8,081 nt of DNA from Desulfobulbus sp. (GTDB lineage Bacteria; Desulfobacterota; Desulfobulbia; Desulfobulbales; Desulfobulbaceae), in assembly GCA_028684915.1 (NCBI GenBank), contig JAQUEZ010000268.1, positions 1 through 8,081 on the forward strand, in the 5' to 3' direction. Under the pieces are notes generated by a model that saw only the letters and a list, made by a program, of their open reading frames with translations, was not told the origin of the DNA and did no database searches. Both the position numbers and the translations under genes were made by a program. Shown piece by piece: positions 1-5,659 of the stretch (position 1 is its first letter; each line of letters opens with the position of its first letter).

Positions 1-2
1 TT

Positions 3-71
3 ATCATGTCCGAACTGGTGGAAACAAAAAATGCTCTCGGAAAGAAAGCTCTCCGCATGGTTCGCCGTTAA
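3..71 (+). CDS. Possible C-terminal end of a gene entering from the left edge
   Basis: Frame 3 is open from the window edge to a TAA at 69-71 and encodes about 22 residues ending in the basic tail ALRMVRR. The composition (MSELVETKNALGKK) looks like a soluble protein tail, and the stop is followed by clearly non-coding, palindrome-rich DNA, which fits a gene end. The other two forward frames also stay open for about 120-220 bases, so the assignment rests only on composition and context. No family can be recognised from so short a piece. Confidence 0.3.
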   Translation: MMSELVETKNALGKKALRMVRR

Positions 72-120
72 GCAAGCAAGACTTTTTGCTAAAAAATATG
101 GTTTTCGTTCAGGCACTACC

Positions 121-163
121 TAGCCATCTTTTAGAGTGTGACGGACTTCTAATGAACCCATCA
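121..163 (+). repeat. Dispersed repeat copy A (degenerate)
   Basis: The first 16 bases (121-136, tagccatcttttagag) are identical to 977-992. The following part resembles the gatggact stem-loop seen at 994-1020 but is degraded: the arms around 139-146 and 156-163 no longer pair well. It sits just left of the large palindrome at 176-283. Copy B is at 971-1020 and an inverted copy C at 3342-3390, so this is a dispersed intergenic repeat of the REP/MITE kind rather than chance similarity. Confidence 0.6.
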
Positions 164-295
164 GTCTTTTTTTACGTAAGCGATTTCGGGGCACCGAATC
201 TGCGGTGTTATCGGCCTGTTTAGGTACAGGTGTACGCTGCACAGGCCGACGCCTTGCACCTCCGGCACCCTGCAATCGCTTACAGGTCCGTTGAT
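138..295. repeat. Large imperfect palindrome (REP/MITE-like element)
   Basis: Bases 176-219 and 241-283 form an imperfect inverted repeat with about 44-base arms. They begin with the perfect pair gtaagcgatt (176-185) and aatcgcttac (274-283) and end with the perfect pair cggcctgt and acaggccg around a 21-base loop (220-240). Between these the arms match with scattered mismatches. Farther out, acggac (141-146) and gtccgt (286-291) pair again, giving an element of about 155 bases with nested inverted ends. It contains no convincing ORF. It lies downstream of the minus-strand gene ending at 328, so it could also act as a 3'-end structure for that transcript. The plus-strand reading frame crossing it is an artefact of the palindrome. 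Confidence 0.7.
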
Positions 296-327
296 AAACG
301 GTGCCTTTGGGGCTCCCCCCTGATCGG

Positions 328-840
328 TTACTTTTTTACATCTGAAAAAAGATGGGAAAAGTCAACAGGCTCTTCAATATCTTCATTATCCGGAATCCAC
401 GCCTCTCTCTTTTTGCGCTCAATTTCCTCGCGTGCTTCCTTAAAACAGCGTTTGAAATAAAACGTGGGAAATTCAGGGTTAGCGAGATAGGCGAAGATAT
501 TTTTTCGAGTCTGGCTGACAATTTCAACAATCAACCCTTCCTTTTCTTCCGCTGAGATAAAATTCCGCTCATTGACCTTGGAAAGGATAAGCTCTGTCCC
601 TAAGGCAGCACGAATCTCCTCCATCAGTTCTGGCTCTCCACTCACCAAGCTCCAAAAGGTTTCAGAGACCGAGACCACAACCTCATAACGCACTGCAACC
701 TGCCAGCGATCACCAGCCACCCTGCGGGATTCATCATAAAACCGTATCACAACACCGTTTGCGAGTTGCTCATCTTCCAAGTGTTTCACTTCAGCTTTCA
801 TTATTTCCGAATTCCTCATTACTTCGCGAGGTTCCGACAT
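328..840 (-). CDS. Conserved-looking hypothetical protein, 170 aa
   Basis: I do not recognise this protein. It is soluble and highly charged, with no signal peptide, membrane segment or metal-binding cysteine pattern. The middle (about residues 45-110) reads like mixed beta/alpha structure (GDRWQVAVRYEVVVSVSETFW). The C-terminal third is a charged helix (KRCFKEAREEIERKKREAW) followed by an acidic tail ending in FSHLFSDVKK. The listed start gives the longest frame, but no good ribosome site precedes it. Met14, giving 328-801, has a GAGG motif about 12 bases upstream and is a plausible true start. The gene stands alone, flanked on both sides by palindromic repeat elements; its 5' end is 17 bases from the element at 858. 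The opposite-strand frames are less protein-like, which supports this one as the real gene. Confidence 0.65.
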   Translation of the reverse strand: MSEPREVMRNSEIMKAEVKHLEDEQLANGVVIRFYDESRRVAGDRWQVAVRYEVVVSVSETFWSLVSGEPELMEEIRAALGTELILSKVNERNFISAEEKEGLIVEIVSQTRKNIFAYLANPEFPTFYFKRCFKEAREEIERKKREAWIPDNEDIEEPVDFSHLFSDVKK

Positions 841-857
841 ATTTCAGAACCCAATGT

Positions 858-1020
858 TGATGACGTCGTAAAAACTTCGATCTATCGCGTCGCAGCGTTT
901 TTTCCGCCGCTCGATATACCCTATGTATGCCTTCGAGCCGGGAAAAAGGCTACTCCTTGTATATCTGTGTTTTTCTTAGCCATCTTTTAGAGAGTGATGG
1001 ACTTTTTACGAGTCTATCAC
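858..1020. repeat. Nested palindromic repeat element with inverted ends
   Basis: The left end (858-882) and the reverse complement of the right end (994-1020) match around a shared tcgtaaaaa core, giving terminal inverted repeats of about 25 bases. Inside is a second hairpin: gcgttttttcc...gctcga...atac (895-919) pairs with gtat...tcgagc...ggaaaaaggc (925-950) around a five-base loop. The right end alone forms a 10-bp stem with one G-T pair (994-1003 with 1011-1020, seven-base loop). The 163-base unit has no coding capacity. It looks like a non-autonomous mobile or REP-type palindrome. It separates two minus-strand genes and may terminate the transcript from 1749. Confidence 0.7.
971..1020 (+). 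repeat. Dispersed repeat copy B
   Basis: This is the right end of the palindromic element at 858-1020. It shares tagccatcttttagag with copy A (121-136). In inverted orientation it aligns along its full length with copy C (3342-3390), including the leading tttcttagccat and the terminal stem-loop gatggact...agtctatc. Copy B has the longest intact stem of the three. Confidence 0.7.
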
Positions 1021-1095
1021 TTTTGTGTAATTATTCCTGTTTGCAGCATGATACTTTGAGCGGAATTGGGGAAAGTGCTTGTCATGTCGGCCTAA

Positions 1096-1749
1096 TCAGG
1101 CGATTGGCTTTCCTGTAGCCAACTGCTCTCCCAGTTCCCGGGCACAGCGGCAGTCCTCTGCAAAATGAGCGTCCCTGTATGTTTTTTTGGCCTCCGCCGT
1201 CGCATTGGCCTCGTAGCGGGAGTAATCATCGTATTGGGTGGTGTTGCAGGCCATGACCATGGTGCAACTGCCGAACTCACGCGCCAACGTTTGTCGGGTG
1301 CGGCCAAAGGTAACGTCGTACCCGAGAGTGTCGACCATTTCGGACGGCACATTCATGGTATATATCAGGCCCACAGGGATACGGCGGGGAAAGTGACTGT
1401 TCGTATAGTCTGCATAGTTCAGATACGGAAAACAGAGTCGTTCGATCAGGGCCCGGGTAGAGGCTGTTTCACTGCCATAATACACGGGTGTAGCAATGAG
1501 GATAGCATCAACCGTACGAATCTTTTCCAGAATCGGTTGAAGATCATCTTTGACGACGCAGACAAGGGGACGCGCTTTATCCAGGCGTTTGCAGGTAAAG
1601 CAACTTACGCACCCGGAAAATTTCATTTTGTACAGGTTGACGGTCTCGACCTCCGCTCCCCTATCTTGAGCGCCCGCCACAGCATGATGTAACATGGTTG
1701 CCGTATTGCCCTTCAGGCGGGGGCTCCCGTTAAATGCCAATATTTTCAT
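1096..1749 (-). CDS. Flavodoxin-fold NAD(P)H/FMN reductase, iron-sulfur flavoprotein-like, 217 aa
   Basis: The protein opens with beta1 and the FMN phosphate loop (MKILAFNGSPRLKGNT, residues 1-16), typical of the NADPH-dependent FMN reductase / iron-sulfur flavoprotein (ISF) group. The second flavin-binding stretch is ATPVYYGSETASTRALIER (86-104). Cysteines 47, 50, 53 and 64 form C-x2-C-x2-C-x10-C in the position where ISF proteins bind a 4Fe-4S cluster. The last gap is a little longer than the usual ISF spacing, so cluster binding is likely but not certain. Further cysteines lie at 200 and 202. It is probably a cytoplasmic redox carrier or oxygen/peroxide-detoxifying flavoprotein; the substrate is unknown. 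The start is supported by AAGGA (1757-1761 on the other strand), 7 bases upstream. The exporter remnant lies 57 bases upstream on the same strand and may share its transcript. Confidence 0.85.
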   Translation of the reverse strand: MKILAFNGSPRLKGNTATMLHHAVAGAQDRGAEVETVNLYKMKFSGCVSCFTCKRLDKARPLVCVVKDDLQPILEKIRTVDAILIATPVYYGSETASTRALIERLCFPYLNYADYTNSHFPRRIPVGLIYTMNVPSEMVDTLGYDVTFGRTRQTLAREFGSCTMVMACNTTQYDDYSRYEANATAEAKKTYRDAHFAEDCRCARELGEQLATGKPIA

Positions 1750-1806
1750 AAGTTTTTCCTTGTCATGTTTTATCCTTAGGGACAGCCTCTTTCCTCAAAG
1801 GGCACC

Positions 1807-2220
1807 TTATTGAATAGGTCCTTTAAAAAGAACGGTTGCCGCACTTGCCACAGTAAACAGTACCATGATCAAAGCCATTGGCCATGGTGTACCATCCTGA
1901 AAAGCAGCGAGCAATAATGAAGACACGATGCCGCTACCATATAGGAGCAAGCCTATCTGTGCTGCTGTTGCACTAGCTGCTATTATGCCACTTATGAAAA
2001 AATACAATAACATGGCAACTATGATGAAAATTCCTCCGAAATTTGCGTTGACCGAGAGTGCCAGCATTAGCATAGCCGCCACCAAGGATGACGTTGCCAC
2101 TTTTAACAAAGTATCAAGCGTATGATGTTTAACCAGGGTTCTGTTTTTGAAACTGACTATCATCAAACCGACGATGTTAATGGCAAAGAGCCAGCCATCC
2201 TTCTTTGAGCAACAGTCCAT
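1807..2220 (-). pseudogene. C-terminal remnant of a Bcr/CflA-family MFS drug exporter, 137 aa
   Basis: The frame matches only the last part of Bcr/CflA multidrug exporters (about 400 aa, 12 membrane helices). GWLFAINIVGLMIVSFKNR (residues 9-27) corresponds to the helix-7/8 region. Three further hydrophobic stretches follow, and the terminal DGTPWPMALIM (109-119) is the family's C-terminal motif. The first 200-250 residues are absent. The junction ASATAAQIGLLLYGSG (82-97) also seems to lack about 20 residues that normally carry the AGSASAL-type motif, so an in-frame internal deletion is likely. Nothing resembling the missing N-terminal half is visible upstream on the minus strand, where the frame meets a stop within about 13 codons. 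An AAAGGA site lies 10 bases before the ATG, so a short membrane protein could still be made. I infer a decayed gene. The alternative is a small repurposed membrane protein. Confidence 0.6.
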
Positions 2221-2939
2221 GTGTAGCTGATCCTTTCTTTCGCAGAGTTTCCTTTTTCAGCCGCTCATCTGACTAGGGTGTGCGACAAATTGCTGCGCCA
2301 ACTTGGTCGGTGTCTTGGGCTTGCATGGTGTAGCTGTGCTGCGCGAAGTTGGTGCAACTGTTGTGTTGCTAGCAACAGTATTTTCTTCTTAATGCCGTCT
2401 ATTTCTCGAAATTTAATGTTATGCAACAGTCTGAAAATATTAATTATGTTGTAAGAGTTTGAATGAATCTCGGCGAAGGATCGGGAATTGCATCCTTCTT
2501 CTGGATGAATCAGTTCTTGGCAATCAGCAAATCGCTAAAATAGACGACCGGAAGCAGGAGTCTCAATCTATGCTGATCGCTTCTCCCGGATCTCAATCAC
2601 CCAAAACCTTGTTCTCAACCTTGCTCTTCTCATTTAGCGTCATAACAGAAGACATCCGGAGAAGAGAGAACTCTGCCAGGAAATTTTTCCTCGCGCTGAA
2701 CCGAAAAACCTTAGCGCATCATCAATAATTGTCCCCAGCAGGGTGCTGCGGTCGTTTGGTTTTTGATTCCCTCGCAAGCTGCCATATCGATCCAGCATTT
2801 ACCTGTGGGCGGGCATGTTGAACGGTTGTTGAGACGGGCAGCCTGAGACTGAGGCAATTCGTCTGAAATTCGTTCAAATCCTTTGGCAAGTGAGCGTTGT
2901 AAGACACTCAAACGCAACAAAAGACAGGAGGTCTCATCT
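2221..2939. other. Gene-poor stretch between divergent gene groups
   Basis: About 720 bases with no ORF that looks like a protein. The longest plus-strand frame (2459-2728) starts with TTG, has no ribosome site and a low-complexity composition. The left part holds an inverted repeat (gctgcgccaactt near 2290 and aagttggtgcaac near 2346) and a 7-bp hairpin, actgttg/caacagt at 2357-2363/2373-2379, followed by a T-rich run. A small hairpin, cagca/tgctg, lies at 2736-2748. The segment separates the minus-strand genes from the plus-strand genes and should contain the promoters for both. I could not identify a promoter with confidence. It may also hold decayed sequence belonging to the neighbouring exporter remnant. 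Confidence 0.5.
2926..2932 (+). promoter_or_regulatory. Strong ribosome binding site fixing the start at 2940
   Basis: AGGAGGT lies 7 bases before the ATG at 2940-2942 and is the best Shine-Dalgarno match in the window. It decides against the in-frame start at 2883, which would add 19 residues of unconserved appearance. Confidence 0.8.
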
Positions 2940-3344
2940 ATGAACATGAAGGCGGGAATATGGATTGATCATCGTAAGGCAATCATCGTGTTACTTTCAG
3001 CTCAAGGCGAAGAGACGCTGAAAATTACATCCAATGTTGAAAAACACCAGGGGCGAAATAATGGCACCAGTCCAACCGTTCCTTTTGAAGCGCAGCTGGT
3101 CAAGGCGGACGATAGCCAGGAACGCAAGTTTACGGCCCAACTCGACCAATATTATACCGAGGTGACGAAGGTTTTGAGCACTGCCGAATCCATCCTGATT
3201 TTTGGTCCTGGTGAGGCCAAAGGAGAGTTGAAACGGCACCTCGAAGACGCCAAACTCGGAGAAACCATTATTGCGGTGGAGACCTCCGACAAGATGACGG
3301 ATCCCCAGATCTCGGCAAAAGTGCGCGAGTATTTCAAAGAATGA
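2940..3344 (+). CDS. Small baeRF/eRF1-domain-like protein, 134 aa
   Basis: The protein begins MNMKAGIWIDHRKAIIVLL (residues 1-19), a beta-hairpin opening typical of short bacterial proteins related to domain 2/3 of archaeal and eukaryotic release factor eRF1 (baeRF group). The central charged part (about 30-75) is variable. The second half carries a helix, LDQYYTEVTKVLSTAESIL, and then FGPGEAKGELKRHLED (about 88-103), the glycine-turn and helix recalled from the L7Ae-like eRF1 domain 3. The C-terminus, TDPQISAKVREYF, is also family-like. The presumed role is ribosome- or RNA-associated, but function is not established and the family match is from memory. It is cytoplasmic, with no signal peptide. 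The stop codon (3342-3344) lies inside repeat copy C, whose hairpin may serve as its 3' end. The next gene starts 178 bases downstream. Confidence 0.7.
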   Translation: MNMKAGIWIDHRKAIIVLLSAQGEETLKITSNVEKHQGRNNGTSPTVPFEAQLVKADDSQERKFTAQLDQYYTEVTKVLSTAESILIFGPGEAKGELKRHLEDAKLGETIIAVETSDKMTDPQISAKVREYFKE

Positions 3345-3390
3345 TGGACTCGAAAAAAGTCTATCGGATTCTAATAAATGGCTAAGAAAA
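3342..3390 (-). repeat. Dispersed repeat copy C, inverted, overlapping a stop codon
   Basis: Read on the minus strand this aligns with copy B (971-1020): tttcttagccat, a diverged tttattagaatc, then the stem-loop. On the plus strand gatggact (3343-3350) pairs with agtctatc (3358-3365) over 8 bp with one G-T pair and a seven-base loop. The first three bases of the repeat are the TGA stop of the preceding gene, so the element inserted, or the gene end eroded, exactly at the stop. It may act as a 3' stabilising or attenuating hairpin between that gene and the cytochrome gene. Confidence 0.65.
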
Positions 3391-3458
3391 CTCCGGCCGT
3401 CTCCTTGTCTCCGGACACGCTTCCGGGCAACACCAAGTTGCAACAGGCACCAAAAAGA

Positions 3459-3487
3459 GGCAGCTTCGTGTCCAATGAAGCTGTGCC
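3459..3487 (+). promoter_or_regulatory. Hairpin in the leader of the tetraheme cytochrome gene
   Basis: cagcttc (3461-3467) and gaagctg (3477-3483) form a perfect 7-bp stem with a 9-base loop, extendable by ggca/tgcc-type pairing with a bulge. It lies about 36-64 bases before the ATG at 3523 and could be a 5'-leader structure or operator half-sites. No function is shown. It also contains the upstream alternative ATG (3475), which argues against that start. Confidence 0.4.
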
Positions 3488-3522
3488 AGCAAACCCTCAA
3501 TATTCACAAAGGAATAGTGGTT

Positions 3523-5514
3523 ATGCACAAGAAGCTACGAACAGTTGTTCTATTGGCAACGGGGCTGAGCACAATGGTTTCCTTCGATGTGGGAGGCAAT
3601 TTGATCTCGCAGGCTTCGGCTGAATCGACGGCGGCGAGCAAAAATGCAGTCAGGGCGCAAGAGACGGAGCCCCCCCGCGCACGCATCAACCCGACGCCCG
3701 AAACCCCGGATGGCGTCCTGATGATGCAGGCACATGCGCTCTTTGGCAAACTTCCCGCTACCATGCCAGGGAGCGAGCGGGACACTCCCGCCATGATTGC
3801 ACTGGGGAAAAAGCTGTATTTTGAGGAAGGTGTTTCGATCAACAACACCCAATCCTGCAACTCGTGCCATCCACTCGATAATAAAGGTTCTGGCGCGGAT
3901 CATCGTAAGACAGGCAAAGGCGCGGAAGGAAAATTTGGCGACCGCAACGATCCGCCAACCCTCAATGCCGGGTTCCAAATTGCTCAATTCTGGGACGGAC
4001 GCGCGGCTACACTGGAACAACAGGCCCAGGGGCCGCCACTCAACCCGATTGAAATGGGTATGCCCAATGCGGCAGCGGTGGTCGAGCGGTTAAACGGGAT
4101 ATCAGAGTATCCGCCGGCGTTCAAGAAGGCTTTTCCCGGCGATAATGACCCCGTGACTTTCGATAATTTTGCCAAGGCGATTGCCGCCTTTGAACGAACG
4201 CTGATCAGTCGGGGTCGTTTTGACCGGTTCCTGGATGGGGACAAGCAAGCACTCACCGGCCAGGAAATGGAAGGAATGCGCACCTTTGTCAATGTCGGTT
4301 GCGTGCAGTGCCACAGCGGGCCCAATCTGGGTGGGATGACCTTCCAGAAAATGGGTGTGTTCCATGCCTACAACAACGACTCGGATCTTGGACGCATGAA
4401 GGTCACCCATCTTGAAAGCGATAAATATGTGTTCAAGGTGCCCATGTTACGCAATGTCACCATGACTGCCCCTTATTTCCATGACGGCGAGGTGGGCAAC
4501 TTGGCGGCAGCAGTGGACCAAATGGGGTATCTGCAGTTGGACAAGAAACTGAACAATACAGAAATCAACACTATCCTCCGCTTTTTGACTACCCTGGCCG
4601 ATACGGAGCGTACCACCGCGCCGCCAATAGAGGTGGCAGCATCTGCCCCCCTCTGGACGCCCCCGCTGATGCAGGATGTTCCTCAGGGAGATGCCGGTGA
4701 TCTCATTCGTTACGGTGCCCTGCTTTTAACCGATACCTATGCGCAACTCGGCCTTGGCGCCAAGGAAGAGAAAATGCGCTTTTCAGGAAACACTCTGAAC
4801 TGCACGAGCTGCCATATGGATAACGGGACCAAGCAGTTCGGACTCCCGTGGATGGGGGTGAGTCAAGCGTATCCTCAATATCGAGGCCGGGAAGACAAGG
4901 TGCAGGGGCTGGAGGCGCGGATTAACGGATGTTTCACGCGCAGCCTGAACGGCAAGGTCTTAGATGTCGACAGCAGGGAGATGAAGGCAATGGTCGCTTA
5001 TATCAACTGGTTGTCGAAAGATATGCCCAAGGTTGTGTACGGCCTGGGGACGCCCAAATACGAAGGCCCGAACCGCAAGGCCGAGGTGGATAAAGGCGGC
5101 GAGGCGTATAGTCGGTTTTGCATGTCCTGCCATGGCGAAAATGGGGAGGGCTATCAGTCGATGTCGGCCGGAAGTTCGGGCAACCATGTCGCCCCGGCGC
5201 TCTGGGGCGACGGCAGCTATAACAACGGCGCGGGAATGAACCGGGTTCTGACCACCGCTGCATTTATTTACAGCAATATGCCGCTGGGAACGCCGTGGAA
5301 TCGTCCGGCAATCACCAATGAAAACGCCTATGACATCGCCGCATATCTCAGCTCCCAGGAACGGCCGCAGATGAGCGGACTGGAGAAGGACTACCCCAAG
5401 CTGGAGAAAAAAGCGGTAGACTGCCCGTATCCGCCCTATGCCGATGATTTTTCACAAGATCAACATCAGTATGGCCCGTTTCAGCCAATAAAGGCAGCGC
5501 GGAACAAGAAATAA
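3523..5514 (+). CDS. Exported tetraheme fusion: diheme cytochrome c peroxidase (MauG/CcpA type) joined to TsdA-type thiosulfate dehydrogenase, 663 aa
   Basis: A signal peptide (residues 1-33: HKKLR, a hydrophobic core, QASA cleavage) sends this protein to the periplasm. The start at 3523 has AAAGGA 9 bases upstream and places the signal peptide correctly; the ATG at 3475 would add 16 residues in front. Residues about 85-365 are a bacterial diheme peroxidase: LGKKLYF, heme CNSCH (112-116), FWDGRAATLEQQ (156-167), AFERTL, heme CVQCH (260-264), FKVPMLRNV and TAPYFHDG. After a proline-rich linker (about 360-386), residues 390-620 match TsdA: heme CTSCH (427-431), INGCFTRSLNG with Cys470 as the expected sixth ligand of the catalytic heme, heme CMSCH (533-537), and NMPLGTPW with Met586 as the probable second-heme ligand. 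TsdA interconverts thiosulfate and tetrathionate. The peroxidase half should pass electrons to peroxide. Each half has roughly the length of the free-standing enzyme. No stop or frameshift separates them. Confidence 0.9.
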   Translation: MHKKLRTVVLLATGLSTMVSFDVGGNLISQASAESTAASKNAVRAQETEPPRARINPTPETPDGVLMMQAHALFGKLPATMPGSERDTPAMIALGKKLYFEEGVSINNTQSCNSCHPLDNKGSGADHRKTGKGAEGKFGDRNDPPTLNAGFQIAQFWDGRAATLEQQAQGPPLNPIEMGMPNAAAVVERLNGISEYPPAFKKAFPGDNDPVTFDNFAKAIAAFERTLISRGRFDRFLDGDKQALTGQEMEGMRTFVNVGCVQCHSGPNLGGMTFQKMGVFHAYNNDSDLGRMKVTHLESDKYVFKVPMLRNVTMTAPYFHDGEVGNLAAAVDQMGYLQLDKKLNNTEINTILRFLTTLADTERTTAPPIEVAASAPLWTPPLMQDVPQGDAGDLIRYGALLLTDTYAQLGLGAKEEKMRFSGNTLNCTSCHMDNGTKQFGLPWMGVSQAYPQYRGREDKVQGLEARINGCFTRSLNGKVLDVDSREMKAMVAYINWLSKDMPKVVYGLGTPKYEGPNRKAEVDKGGEAYSRFCMSCHGENGEGYQSMSAGSSGNHVAPALWGDGSYNNGAGMNRVLTTAAFIYSNMPLGTPWNRPAITNENAYDIAAYLSSQERPQMSGLEKDYPKLEKKAVDCPYPPYADDFSQDQHQYGPFQPIKAARNKK

Positions 5515-5533
5515 GCACGCCAAGAAGCACGAG

Positions 5534-5598
5534 GCAGAGGGGAGGGCATGGTCGATTGTGCCGGGAGCGGGTGCAAAGATTATCCCCCCTCTGCTTTT
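5534..5598 (+). terminator. Probable intrinsic terminator after the tetraheme cytochrome gene
   Basis: GCAGAGGGG (5534-5542) pairs perfectly with CCCCTCTGC (5586-5594), followed at once by TTTTG. The 9-bp GC-rich stem starts 19 bases after the stop codon. The enclosed segment (about 43 bases) is longer than usual for a terminator loop, so some internal folding is expected. It separates the cytochrome gene from the PPK2/ATPase genes. Confidence 0.65.
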
Positions 5599-5643
5599 GT
5601 CGTCGATATGATGCTCACGGCGATCTCAAGCCATGCAGAGCTG

Positions 5644-5659
5644 ATTTTCTATAGAAAAT
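5644..5659. promoter_or_regulatory. 16-base perfect palindrome, candidate operator
   Basis: ATTTTCTATAGAAAAT is its own reverse complement over all 16 bases; the flanking G/G pair ends the symmetry. It lies 230 bases upstream of the PPK2 start. Such an AT-rich dyad is the usual form of a homodimeric regulator's site, but no regulator gene is adjacent and no matching site was seen elsewhere in the window. Confidence 0.35.

Noticed and set aside
230..460. Plus-strand frame of 76 codons with a GTG start
   Set aside because: It begins inside the loop of the large palindrome and runs antisense into the 170-aa gene; no ribosome site or family.
1165..1692. Plus-strand frame of 175 codons
   Set aside because: It is antisense to the flavodoxin-fold gene, which has clear motifs and a ribosome site.
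2357..2390. Hairpin followed by a T-rich run as an intrinsic terminator
   Set aside because: The stem is only 7 bp, the T-run is broken by C residues and no plus-strand gene lies upstream to be terminated.
2459..2728. Plus-strand frame of 89 codons
   Set aside because: TTG start, no ribosome site, atypical low-complexity protein; kept only as part of the described gene-poor stretch.
121..3390. Possible CRISPR array from repeated units
   Set aside because: The copies are far apart, in both orientations, unevenly spaced, and without regular spacers; they are dispersed palindromic repeats.
3475..3522. Upstream ATG of the tetraheme gene
   Set aside because: It lies within a hairpin loop, lacks a ribosome site and would put 16 residues before the signal peptide; ATG 3523 has AAAGGA at proper spacing.
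3378..3623. Plus-strand frame of 81 codons beginning in repeat copy C
   Set aside because: It runs out of frame into the start of the tetraheme gene, whose signal peptide and heme motifs establish the real frame.
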